A stretch of DNA of 64,000 nucleotides from Peronospora farinosa (Eukaryota; Oomycota; Peronosporomycetes; Peronosporales; Peronosporaceae), in assembly GCA_947646735.1 (NCBI GenBank), contig CANTFK010000248.1, positions 62,001-126,000 of the forward strand, given 5' to 3'. Shown one piece after another: positions 11,384 through 22,462 of the stretch (positions are counted from its first letter, which is position 1; every line of letters begins with the position of its first letter). Made by a program: the position numbers and the translations under genes. Below the pieces are notes generated by a model. That model saw nothing but the letters and a program-made list of their open reading frames with translations. It was not told the origin of the DNA and ran no database searches.

Positions 11384-11767
11384 ATGATATCAAGCGGTCG
11401 TGCGGCAGGTCCAGTGCTGCTCATACTTTACCAGAATGAGCTTCAGTCTTGTACTCCAGAGGTTTTTACCCCAAAAACATTGATTTTTCATGCACAAGAT
11501 GGATCGAGGAGATACCACGGACCTTTTGCTGCTAACACAAGCTACTGTTTTTCGTTGCTATCGGTTTACTTCTTCCATGGGGCGTTCGTCAATCTTGGAA
11601 TAATGTTACGTTGTAACTTAATGGTCGTCTTGTTCTGTTCAGCAGTACCTTATATTAATGTTGTACTTATAACCTCTACGTCGTGAAGCTCTCAATGCAA
11701 ATTTTTTCCTTCACATATTGTCGGTAGCAAGAGACAACGTACCAAGTCAGTCATGAACAGATGCTAC
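11384..11767. other. Intergenic stretch between myotubularin and the copia element
   Basis: About 380 bp with no supported gene. It contains the myotubularin 3' region. It ends with the 5-bp sequence gctac (11763-11767), which is repeated directly after the 3' LTR and is the probable target-site duplication. Confidence 0.6.
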
Positions 11768-12020
11768 TGTTAGAAAAGGCACGGTTGAAGTTACAGTTGA
11801 GAAAATGGCTGACGACTTAGAAAGGCGTTTGAGGATCAGTTGAGTGATTGATTGGACAGGTGCGTGGATGGGTGATTGATTGGACAAGAGTGATGGAGAA
11901 CAAGAACAACTAGTCCATCATGCTAGCACGAAAAAGATAACACTACATAACAATGTCAGAATCCTTTTATCACAGTGCCGCCGACTTCCTCTCTACAGCT
12001 TGCATCATGGCAAGCGAACA
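11768..12020 (+). repeat. 5' LTR of copia element
   Basis: 253 bp, beginning TGTTAG and ending GAACA, with a 4-bp terminal inverted repeat TGTT/AACA. Near-identical to 16597-16849. It contains an internal direct repeat of gattgattggaca (around 11844 and 11874). Position of the R region and polyadenylation signal cannot be read off. Confidence 0.95.
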
Positions 12021-12035
12021 GGTTATGAGCCCAAG
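12021..12035 (+). other. Primer-binding site complementary to the anticodon arm of initiator tRNA-Met
   Basis: GGTTATGAGCCCAAG starts immediately after the 5' LTR. Its reverse complement, CUUGGGCUCAUAACC, reads as the anticodon stem and loop of initiator tRNA-Met, with CAU as the anticodon followed by AACC. This is not the 3'-CCA end used by most LTR elements. Drosophila copia is known to prime from an internal cleavage product of the same tRNA, so a half-tRNA primer is the natural reading here. Confidence 0.7.
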
Positions 12036-15000
12036 ACGGGAAGCAAACGACGACACCAACGCGGCCCAGGCGCCGCCGGCAACCGGTCACGAGAGGACCG
12101 CGGCCGCGCCTGCTACGGTCGTCTCTCCCACCGCTCGCGCAAGGAGCCTGGAGCCTGACGCACTGGAGAGGGTCCTCAAGATGATCACGGGCATGGACTT
12201 GCGAATGCAGAAGATGGAAGCGTCCCAAGTACGCATGGACGAAGACAAACGCATGCGCGGCGCTCACGAGAGCGAGCTGTATCGATCAGAAATCGGGGCG
12301 TACTTCGCAGGGCGACTCCATGGCGGAGCAAGAGGACTTGCACGATCGGCAGTCTCAGCAGCAACTGCAGCGTGCACCAGCGCGGCTCGAAGAACTACGG
12401 ATGCGAGAGAGAGAGCAGCTGCAGCAGCGTGCTGATCCGTTGCCTCAGCCGCCTACCCCATTGCCACCATACCAGCCGCCACCAGTGCCTCAGACGATGC
12501 CGGCAGCTCCAGGGCAGCCAGTACAGCAGCGGCAACAAGTGATGCCGATGCAGTATCGCACTCCGGATGCCAGGCAGCGCAAGCTGGCGATCCGCAAGTT
12601 CGATGGCACTGAGGTGTACGTTGGACTCGGGTCCGGCTTCTTCGACTGGGGCAAGACGTTTTGGCGCCATGCCGACATGGCACAGGAGTCTTGCGGTTTC
12701 CTGTGGAGCGAGAATGTGAAGACTGACGTGCTCGGGCAGTACCTCACTGGCACTGCCGAGCGGTATTTCAGCAAGCAGGTCGACACATGGTGGGCCGTGC
12801 TGCCTACATTGCAGTACGTGATGCAGCGCATGCTGGACACGTTCAAGACGACGATAACCGCCGCTCAAGCGATGAAACTCTTCACGGCGAAGAAAGAGAG
12901 CAAGAGATCCTGGCCAGAACACTACTTGTATCTGGTCGCTGTCAGCGACGCTGCGGGCGGCGCTGAGCAGCAGGTTCTGGACAACATCGTGCGCTACGCC
13001 TCGTCTGAGCTGTCGACAATACTCATGGCGAAGTACCAGACGCACCGCATCGACTACCTCGTGCACGCAGAAGAGCTCGCGCACTTCGCGCAAGCAATCG
13101 AGATGGAAGCTAGATCAGGAAGATCCTTCGGGAAGGAGGTCGTCGCGCATGTGGACGAGTCCGTGTCGCGCAAGGAAACACGCACTTGCCACGGGTGCGG
13201 GAAGGTCGGCCATCTGAAGAAGGACTGTCGCAGCAAGAAGAATGACGACAGGAAGAGGGGGCCAAGATACGGCGGCAGCATCACGCTAGCTGTTGGTGAA
13301 GGAAGAGGTCGCAACGGCTCGCGCGCCACCGGTCAAAGCCTGGCGATGGCGATTGGTGACGACAGCGATGACGAAGATGACGACTGGATACTCGATAGCG
13401 GTTCCAGCCGCCACCTTGTGAACGACGCATCCATGCTGCGCGACGCGAGGGACTGCGATCAAGAGTGCCACTTGGCAGATGGGGAGACCATCAAGTTAAC
13501 GCAAGTCGGAAGCGTCGTGATGACTGTGCTCGCGAGAGGACAGCAGCAAGATGTGACGCTGACGGACGTGTATCTGGCGCCCGAGTTATCGCGCAACATC
13601 ATGTCCTACGGTAAGCTCGAGATCAAGGGTTTCGGGCTCGTCTACGACGGCGAGTCGCGCGTGTTGGCACGACGCAGCAAAGGCCAAGTCGCGTTCGATG
13701 TGGCGATGGACCACAATGTGCTCTACGTCCAGACAGTCGCAGCGGCTCATGAGCGACGAGCGCCTAGCGACGCGCTCATGGCGATCCTGACGAGCCAGGC
13801 AGCTCCGGAAGAATTCGAGTCGGACACGCAAAGCGGCTCGCTGCTGCACTTCCACCAAAGGCTTGGGCATCTCGCGTACGACACCGTCGAGCGTATGGCG
13901 AGAGACCCCGCGTCCGGCATCGTGCTAACGGATCGCAAGCGCCCGACGTGCATCTCTTGCGCACAGGGAAAGCAAACAAGAAACGTGCAGTCGAAGAAGG
14001 TTACTGGATCAAACTCGCCGATCGACAGAGTTGGCGGGGTGATCTGCTCAGACCTCAAGGGTCCGATGACCCCGAAGGATCGATTGCACAATCGTTACTT
14101 TGTCAACTTTGTCGATCACAAGTCGAACTACTGTCGCGTCTTCCTGGCGCCTACAAGGGACAAGACGGTAAAGAAGTTTGAGCACTTCCTCGCGTTCTTT
14201 GAGCGCCAGTTCGACTGCCGGATCCACGTGCTACGCACTGATGGCGTCGGCGAATACGCGAATGTCGACCTCTTCTGCAAGAGAAGGGGCGTCGCGCGGC
14301 AGATCAGCGAGGCGAGGAAATAGGCGTCAAACGGCAAGGCCGAGCGCATGCACATGACGATCCTGAACATGGCGCGCAGCATGATCTTTGCCAGCCGACT
14401 GCCATTGACGTTTTGGGGCGATGCGGTTGAGTACGCGGCGTAAATCCTCAACCGCAGCCCAACGAGCGCGAATGCGAAGCGCGCGTCTCCGATCGAGGTA
14501 CTGACGAAGCAAGTGCCGGATCTGCGCGACATCGTCGCCTTTGGCTCTATCTGCTCGGTCTACCGTGACCCAGGCAAGAACTCGCTCGCGCAGCGCGCAC
14601 AAGTCGGCGTGATCATTGGGCGGAGTGACGAGACTAAGGGCTTTCGCGTCTTCCTTCAAAAGGAGAACAAGGTCACGATCACGCAGCATGTGCGCAACGT
14701 CGAGACGCTCAGCGCAGAGCAGAATGGTCAGCTGCAGCGCGCGCTCGAGTATGAAGATCGAGCCGTGGAGCCAGCGGCAACAGCAACAACAAGCAAAGAG
14801 TCGCCGGCTGCTGACGATGCCTCATCGCCGACGATACGCAGCGGCAAGAAGAAATCGAAGTCGTGGACACGCGCGGCGCAACCAAACGCGCACAGGCGGC
14901 CGCCGATCAGGAGGAGCCAGCTGGCGACGACAGCGTGGTGTATCATGTGTATGAGTGCGATCCCAAAAACTACGGTGAAGCGCTACGCAGCACTACTAAG

Positions 15001-16585
15001 TGTGAAGGCTGGGAAAAGGCCATGCGCGAAGAGCTCCAAGCCCTAGACGACAATGGCGTGTGGCGCTTGATTAAGCGACCTCCGGGCAGCAACACTCTGC
15101 ACACGAAGTGGGTCTTCAAGACTAAGACCGACGCGCACGGTGAGATAGAGCGCTTGAAGGCTCTACTGATCGCCTGCGGCAACGAGCAAGTTTTTGGGGT
15201 CGACTACCAGCTTACATTCGCGGCTGTCATATAAATGTCGACCGTGAAGGTGATCTTGGCGCTTGCGGCGATATGGGGTGTCCCAGCAAAGCATGGCGAC
15301 ATCCCCAACGCGTATGTCAAGGCTGACAAGGAAGCGCACTTGGAGATACTACTCCAGGTGCCGCAGGCAATGACAATCGATCAAGACGCGCTCAAGATGG
15401 TAGGCGCAGCGACAAAGAAGGAAGTAGTGCTGCAGTTACAAAAGAGCCTGTACGGCCTCAAGCAGGCTGGCCGACTCTGGAGCCAGCTCCTGCACGCTCG
15501 GCTGCTCGAAGCCGGCTTCCGGCAATGTATTTCCGACATGTGTCTATACTACCAAGTCGAGGGTGGACAGTTGGTCATCGTGGGCGTCTACGTCGACGAT
15601 CTACTTGCTACCGGCACGGACGCTGCAGCCGTCGACCGATTCTTCGTCAAGCTCGGCAGCTTGTCGATCAAGGACCTCGGTACCGTTAGCAAGTTCCTCG
15701 GCAGTGCGTGTCACGATTGATAACAGTGGCGGCTACGTGCTCGACCAGGCCGAGGCGATCGGCGAGCTCCTGCGTGAGCATGGGCTCGAGGATGCAAACC
15801 CGACGAAAGCACCAATTGGGGCTGACTGCTACGACGTGCTACCAGATGACAGCGCGCTGCTCACCAAGACTAAGGTGCAGAAGGCGCCAACAATCAAGAG
15901 GTTCCAGTCCCTCGTCGGTAGTCTTCTGTGGATAGCGCGTTGCACACGGCCGGACATTGCGTTCGCCGTGCACAAGGCGACGCGTCAGACTCATCAGCCG
16001 CGACTCCACGATATGAAGCTTGCCAAACGCATCGCGCGGTACCTGAAGGGGACGCGTGACTACAAGCTTCGGATGGAGCCAGCGAAGCACCTCGACGGCA
16101 AGATCCAGCTCGAGGCGTACTCGGACGCCGACTTTGCGGCGGAAAAGAGTGACAGGAAGTCCTTAACCGGCGGCATCATCCGCCTGAACGGCATGCCGGT
16201 CAGCTGGACGTCGAAGAAGCAAGGCGGCGTCTCGCTCTCGACGATGGAAGCGGAGTTCGTCGCTGCATCGGAGCAGGTGCGCGAGCTTCTTGGTATTAGG
16301 GAGATGCTAACCGAGATCGGTAAGCCGCCGGCGCTACCGATGGTACTCCACGTCGACAATCAGGCGGCACTAAAGCAGCTGGCATGCGAGGCGTCATTTC
16401 TCAAGGCCAAGCACATCGATATTCGCACGAAATTTGTGTGCGACTTCGCTCGACGCGGGATCATCGTGTCGCAGTACGTCCGCTCGGAGCAACAACTTGC
16501 GGATCTTTTGACGAAGGCGCTGGATGCAGTCAAGCTCGCGGCGCTGTGTGAGATGATCGCCCTCGGTAAGGACGGTAAGTCGTAG
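12021..16585 (+). pseudogene. Copia gag-pol polyprotein, disrupted
   Basis: Reading begins in gag near the LTR boundary (ATG at 12007 or 12025) and shifts frame near 12300. A 667-codon frame then covers the rest of gag with a zinc knuckle ([14 protein letters not shown], about 13190-13230), the aspartic protease motif WILDSGSS (about 13387), the HHCC integrase zinc domain (about 13846-13975) and integrase acidic residues. TAG at 14321-14323 and TAA at 14441-14443 interrupt the integrase. A frame change near 14850 leads into reverse transcriptase, which is cut by TAA at 15232-15234. The polymerase motif YVDDLL lies near 15590. A one-base shift near 15705 precedes RNase H (SDADFA, STMEAEF, LLTKAL), ending at 16585. 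This copy cannot make a full polyprotein. Confidence 0.9.
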
Positions 16586-16587
16586 CC

Positions 16588-16596
16588 GAGGAGGAG
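16588..16596 (+). other. Polypurine tract of copia element
   Basis: GAGGAGGAG lies directly against the first base of the 3' LTR, the normal place for the plus-strand DNA primer of an LTR retrotransposon. Confidence 0.75.
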
Positions 16597-16849
16597 TGTT
16601 AGAAAAAGGCACGGTTGAAATTACAGTTGAGGAAACGGCTGACGACTTAGAAAGGCGTTTGAGGATCAGTTGAGTGATTGATTGGACAGGTGCGTGGATG
16701 GGTGATTGATTGGACAAGAGTGATGGAGAACAAGAACAACTAGTCCATCATGCTAGCACGAAAAAGATAACACTACAAACAATGTCAGAATCCTTTTATC
16801 ACAGTGCCGCCGACTTCCTCTCTACAGCTTGCATCATGGCAAGCGAACA
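16597..16849 (+). repeat. 3' LTR of copia element
   Basis: 253 bp, TGTTAG to GAACA. Compared with the 5' LTR it has one extra A in the starting A-run, one T less near 16776, and three transitions in the first 50 bases. It is followed by gctac (16850-16854), the target-site duplication. Confidence 0.95.
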
Positions 16850-16854
16850 GCTAC

Positions 16855-17338
16855 TACTATATGAATCTGTCGCCGCTGCGCGTGTTTGTCTTTTTATTGT
16901 TCATTAAGAAATAATTAAAATATCGCAATAATATTATGGACATGTCGATATAATTATACTTATAATTTCTTGCTATAATATTATTTTGTGACAAGCAAAA
17001 AATGACATATTGACGTAAAAATTAGGGTTTGAATTCTTTTCATTATCTCAATATTTCATCATGATTTTTACGAAATGAAAACAGCTGCGTGGATGGAAGA
17101 TTTCAAGAATGATACATGTCACGTCTCTTCTGATCATATGGCTACATTATAAGCAAAGGTCGGATCCATGAAATCTAGCCAATCAGCGCTTGACTGATGG
17201 ATCAAAATGATTACCTTCGCGTACTGTCTGTCATCAAGAGCTCAGTGCATGATGCACGACATTCGTCTCTTCTGTCCTCGCTGGTTCTTACCAATACTAC
17301 TACCTTTTTCCTCACTTCGTTCTGTATCTCATGCAGAG
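16855..17338. other. AT-rich intergenic stretch
   Basis: Between the copia element and the membrane/PX gene. The part from about 16900 to 17050 is strongly AT-rich with several AATAATATTA-like tracts. No gene is supported. An in-frame ATG at 17207 could extend the next gene by 44 codons, but that text does not look coding. Confidence 0.5.
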
Positions 17339-18828
17339 ATGACGGAGATGACACCAAGTCTAGACTCGCCACCATTGCACAACGTTGTGTCCATCAAACA
17401 GACGATCATGTTGGCACTAGACACTTCGTTCCTGTTTAGCGGCATTATCTACGGTTCGCGTGTGCTGGTGCCCAAACCCATGACGTATTTGTCCGAGATT
17501 GCATTCCCTACTGACGTACGTTGTGGAATTGTAATGACTAATGGCCAATTGGAACCTACTGACGTCGTTGTTGGTTAATAGTTTTGCGGGAAATTGGCAG
17601 CGTCGTTCACGTTGTTCATGCTGAACGGTCTACGATGGCTTTATCAGGAGATTTTATACTCGTGGGTGCTATATCATCGATCATTTAGTCGAGATCAACA
17701 GAATGTTGTAGTCATGATGGAGACTCTGGTCTGGGTGAGTTGTAGTGGCAGGACGGTGAATGTTGTTTTTCTTATAGATTGAGATTTTAGTTGTCGTGTC
17801 TGATGTTGCAGGGCACGTCATCGAGTAGTTTGTGGATGGAATATCGACGTGGCTTGACTCCGTCGTTGTTTTTGCGGTTCTTTTGGGTTACGAAATGGAT
17901 TGATGCTACCTACTTGCTTGTCATCGACGGGACATTTGCTGGGACGTCCTATATAGACGACGATGATGCTATGGCGTATATGATTAGCATAATGCGGAGC
18001 GGTTTTTGTTACGCTTCTTCTACTGTCCTTGTACTGTTCATGTTGGTAAGACCCACTAGTATCACTTCAGAGTATGTCACGTTCCCGACAGAAGTGAATA
18101 CTCCATCAGCTTACCTCAACTCGACACACCATCGGCCACCTACTTCTTTCTATGGTTCCTTCCAAGACTGGGAGCTTGGAACGTGCGTAAGTGCTGCATA
18201 ACTGGTTGTAGTTGTTACAGCTTTGGGTCAGAAGGTGATCGCTAACTTGTGATGCTGTAGCCATCATCTGTCAAGAGCGTTGAGGAGAAAGCAATGCTTG
18301 ACATCACGATTCCAGCGATCACGTCTTCCGTTTGGCGGAACGTACGCTTTGTCTCGTTCAAGATTGTTGTACAGACGGATGATGATCACTGGACACTTCG
18401 ACGGCCTTACAGTGATTTTGCTGCTCTAGATGAAGAGGTAAGCAGTTTTGTGCTGGCACGGTAGTGGATGGTACTAACGGTCATGGATTGTATTTTTTGC
18501 TTCCAGAGGAAGTTCGCGCCGACTGCACGCTACCGCTGGAGGAATATGACGACAGAAAGCTAATATCGTGGAAGGAACGTCCGCGGTCAATGAAGTCACG
18601 CCTTGAAATGTATTTGAAAAAGGTGTTGCATCACCCGAAACTTGCTCCTTGTGCGTCTCAAGCGCTATGCGAATTCCTCGATTTGGTAGGCCGATAAATT
18701 TTGTTGTTTCCTCGAAGTGCCACCACTACTTTGCTTTTGGTACTCACAATGGTGTTGTGCTCGATCCGCAGGAATATGTGGACGACGTTGTATCCGTGCG
18801 CTCATATCATTGCGATTCGATGCTATAA
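17339..18828 (+). CDS. Multi-pass membrane protein with C-terminal PX domain (ABCC TMD0-like)
   Basis: Six exons (17339-17515, 17582-17734, 17812-18186, 18261-18437, 18509-18685, 18772-18828), all phase 0, encode 371 residues. The first 235 residues hold about four hydrophobic segments. The stretch WMEYRRGLTPSLFLRFFW resembles the TMD0 of ABCC/MRP transporters, where E..RG...S..L..FW is common. Residues 245-350 form a PX phosphoinositide-binding domain: RRPYSDFAALDEE, then the SWKERPRSMKSRLEMYL region and HPKL..CASQALCEFLDL. Eighteen residues later the frame stops, so there is no ABC core. It may be a stand-alone membrane adaptor on PI3P-rich membranes or the 5' part of a truncated ABCC transporter. 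The third exon may instead begin at 17791. The gene converges on the kinesin gene with 137 bp between stops. Confidence 0.65.
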
Positions 18829-18965
18829 CCAGATAAATGCACTGAAGTTGGGATAGTCAGAAGTATGACAGTCTACTTGACTGTCAGAAAGAATCGAGCT
18901 GAAACAGGTAAGGCATGGCGATCGTCACTCGGCGCAAAATCTCGTCTATAGACAGCATTATTAAA

Positions 18966-21900
18966 TCATTCCCGTTGGTGTCTACGATCGACTGGGTATA
19001 CCGTGGACGGGTACGCGATCTCACAGGAGTTCACCATTTTAGCAAAGCGAAGCGAGTTTAGCGTTTCGTCGCGGTGGTTGCCTAGCGGTGACAAATTGCA
19101 GATCATAAGTGTCTTGCTATCTCCGCCAAGCGAGGAACTCAAAAAGTATGTCAATTTCGAATCACGAAATGGAACATGTGTCGACTGCACAAGCATGAAA
19201 AGTAAATGTACAATTAGCATTTCAGCACCCACTCACACAAAGCGATCGATCATACCTTCTTTGCGAGGGCGCATATCACGTTGCCTAATGCCGAAAGACT
19301 CTTATTAATGGATGTGGCCTCTTTTAGAAGTTCCTTGTTGCTATCGCTACCCGACTTCGATAGGCGCTCGGATCCCTGCAATTTGTCATGGTGTAAGCAC
19401 GGAACATGCTTGCAGCCAAGAAAGACAGTCAAAAGCACGGACGTACCGCCAGGTCGACAAGATTGATAACGCCTGTTCGTTGGTCTCCAGTCAGCGAATT
19501 CTTTCCGCTTAGCCTTAGGGATCGCAAACCAAAAATGTCGAGAGCTATTAGCACATTGTATACACCATAGTAAAACATTCTAGGAAGACATACCTAAATG
19601 TGATCACGCAATGGCTGCGTGAAGATCTGTTGTTCAATTTGGTAGATTTGGTCAATCTCTTGGACATTGCCCCTTGTAGGAGACTCCATGCCTCTTGGCT
19701 GCTCTGAACCTTACGAATACACGAATTCACCACAGCAATCTTGCCCTCGCTATCTAGGCGTAGATCTATTTTATCTGTAGACTGCAGTGTACAAAACGTA
19801 AATTGACGCGTTAATAGTCCGCAAACATACTTCGCACGCATATAGCCGCTTACTTCGGCAGGTGCAAGCAGGTCGCGCAGAGTTTCGTTGTAAATCTCAA
19901 CCAATTCCAGACTTGTAACAAAACTCCATCCACTTGACCTTAAATCATCTATGCCCGCAAAGATATGAAGAATTGCTCGACCAACAATTCCCATGTCCGG
20001 TGATGACTCCATCAGCTTAGAATTGTAGTCCTTCTCCTTCCCCTGCATAGTATACGTTTTTCCAGATCTACAGGACCCAGCTTTATGGTCAGCTAAAAAA
20101 TCAAGCGCTATCTCCACCTACAAGCACAGACGTACCCAGTTTGACCGTAGGCAAAGACGCACACGTTGTACCCATCCAAAGCAGACTGAATCAGCGCAGA
20201 CACCTCCAAGAAAACGTCTTCTTGCGAACACTTGCTATCGAACACAAAATCGAAGTCAAAGTTGTACTTTTTGACAATGCTCCTCGATCCACTTTGGCCG
20301 TAGCCCACGTGGGACTTCGGATTTGCGCTAAGCTCGATCTGTCGTCGCTCAGTGCGGTAGTCGGGAAATGCAAATATCTGAAAAGATTGTATCAGTCATA
20401 ACGTATTCCACCAAGATCCACAGCATGAGCCAGCAAGCAAGAATACTGTACCTCTTCACCTCTTGAGTTTGCGAGTTCGTGTCGCAGAACTGGCCGGACG
20501 CGACAGAATACACGGATATTTCCTTTCAGTTCCATCACCTGCGTTGCAACAATAGTCAAGCTAAGTAGCGCAAGCCTTTTGCCTTGCAAATTGTGTTTTA
20601 TGTACCTTATTATGGAGGCTTCGTCGAACTGCTTCAGCATCAAATACTCTCTGCTCCAAAAAAGTAGCACGCTCCAGGACTCGTACTTTGGTAGCTTGGA
20701 CTTCTTTTTCTCTTTGCTCAAGCCGTTCTTCGAGCTCCTTCACGCGCATCAAACAGCGTCGAAGCTTCTCCCTCGAGCCAGATAAATCCCTTTCCAGCGC
20801 GTTTATCCTTGTCTCTCTCTCACTTAGGTCACGCTGTTGCGGTCGTAGCTCGTTCAGCTCTGATTGTAGTTGTGCTATATGCGCCAGGGAATTGTCAACA
20901 ACTTGCTTTTGAGCCTTCATCATCAATTGGTGTTTCTTCTCATTTTCCGATAGCTGGAAGAGAGAAGCCTTTACGGTTTTGTTATCCTTCCGCAGTCGCT
21001 CGCACTCGCAAAGTTTGGCCGACTTCTGGTCATCTTCTTGTACCGAAGCCAGCATTTCCTTCTTTTCCTGGATCCACTGAGCATGCAACGCTGTAGTCTG
21101 CTTCTCAGCTCGATCTAGCCCGTCGGAAAGCGCTGACCTCGCAGCTTCACACTTGTCGTAAAGTTGTTGCAGATCTTTCAGCTGCACTTTCAATCGAGAT
21201 TCTCTCTCCAGAGCTTCCTGCTTGTCACGAAGCGCAGTCTCAAGCTTATCACGAAACACGTCAGTAGACTGCATTGATTCGCTTCCACTAGTCGACCCCA
21301 GACCCTGCGACATCTTGAGCTCATTAATCACTTCTACTGATTTATCTCGTTCGTTTTGTAGACTATTGATAAGCGAATCACGCTGACTCAACTGCATCAC
21401 GAGCCCCGTGACTTCACGACAAAGAGCCTGTATCTGCTTTTCTTGCTGGTGATCTGTCGGTTCACTCAATTGCTGCTTTCATAACCAGCCAACCACGATG
21501 TTAAGTACCTCGTCCAGCACAAAAGCTACAAATGTGAAAGACAGCATTCTACACACACCTGATTCTCACTCAGTGTGTTGATAATTTGTGTCTGTGTCTG
21601 AACCGTTGACCTTAAATATTCGAGATCCGACTGTTTGTCTGCACGTTCACGCTCCAGTGACGCTGCATGTTTCAGTAATGCAACTGCATGCTCGTACGTG
21701 TCCGTATATCTCTGCAATCATCAACTTCCTGTATCAGCTTCATGTGTTACTTCAGTCACAATCATCTCTTCCTACCTTTTTGTATAAATACACTTTATCT
21801 CTGTCTGACTTGGAATAAAGTACTCGTTCTTCCTCGTCAGGGTCTCGACTCATGAGAAATTTCACTGAAGACGTTACAGGTGAGTACGTCTCCTCTTCCA

Positions 21901-22270
21901 TAGCTTCAATTGAATCCTCCGTCCTATAACTCGTTCCCAGTGAGCTTCTTAACGTCGAACGATCTGCTACAACAGCGTTCGACTTCTTGAGACTGTGACA
22001 TGGCGGTGAGAAGCTCAGTGGGTACGATTTGACCGTCCCAGCGCTCATATCACTGCTCATATCACTGCTTTCTGTTCTATTATCCAGTACATAATCATCA
22101 AACACGTTTTTGACTTGCTTGGACTGTCGGATGGAACTGCTGGACGCAGAGTCAGAAGAGCGCAAGGACTGACGCTTCCAGTCGCTTTTCTTGGACGTAT
22201 CAGGCGTCATGAGACTTGCAAAGTGGCTCAATACGCGGCCACTGCCGGCCTCGTACTGGTTCGAGTCCAT
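18966..22270 (-). CDS. Kinesin-14 family minus-end motor (C-terminal motor domain)
   Basis: Ten exons (22270-21776, 21711-21559, 21475-20606, 20538-20452, 20377-20136, 20067-19854, 19781-19594, 19507-19447, 19375-19256, 19184-18966) give 882 residues. Residues 1-165 are Ser-rich and low complexity. Residues 170-505 form a long coiled coil, mostly in one 290-codon exon. The motor follows the family-specific neck [15 protein letters not shown], with the P-loop GQTGSGKTYTM split across an intron, switch I NNRSSRSH and switch II DLAGSER. A C-terminal motor behind a coiled coil and this neck sequence identify kinesin-14 (Kar3/Ncd type), which works on spindle and cytoplasmic microtubules. The ATG at 22270 is the first in frame, because the frame upstream begins only with TTG. 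Motor exons are short (61-242 nt), unlike the coiled-coil exon. Confidence 0.9.
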
Positions 22271-22462
22271 TGCGCGCTGCTTTCCCGTTGATGAAAGATT
22301 GGATGAAACTTGATATTTCAACCGGAATATTCTGACTTCAGTATCGTGATATTTGACGTTATGCAGTAAGATGGCTACAACAACAAGAGCAGGTTTATTT
22401 GTGTGTCAGTGGCTGGGTGTAAGCCCACTCTGTTGGGATAAGGAGCTGTTCAAAAGACTCTT

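Larger units (their letters stand above)
11768..16849 (+). mobile_element. Ty1/copia LTR retrotransposon, full length but coding-defective
   Basis: A 5082-bp element bounded by two 253-bp direct LTRs that start TGTT and end AACA, flanked on both sides by gctac (11763-11767 and 16850-16854), the expected 5-bp target-site duplication. Domain order protease, integrase, reverse transcriptase, RNase H is that of copia (Pseudoviridae), not gypsy. A primer-binding site follows the 5' LTR and a purine tract precedes the 3' LTR. The LTRs differ by only three transitions and two single-base indels, so insertion is recent. Even so, gag-pol carries three frameshifts and three nonsense codons. Internal GC content looks higher than in the host genes around it. 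Confidence 0.95.

Noticed and set aside
12395..13093. 232-codon minus-strand frame in the copia element
   Set aside because: Antisense to gag with its zinc knuckle and Gln/Pro-rich region. No independent support.
17207..17338. Upstream start for the membrane/PX gene
   Set aside because: In frame, but the 44 residues look non-coding and the ATG at 17339 starts a better sequence. Not fully excluded.
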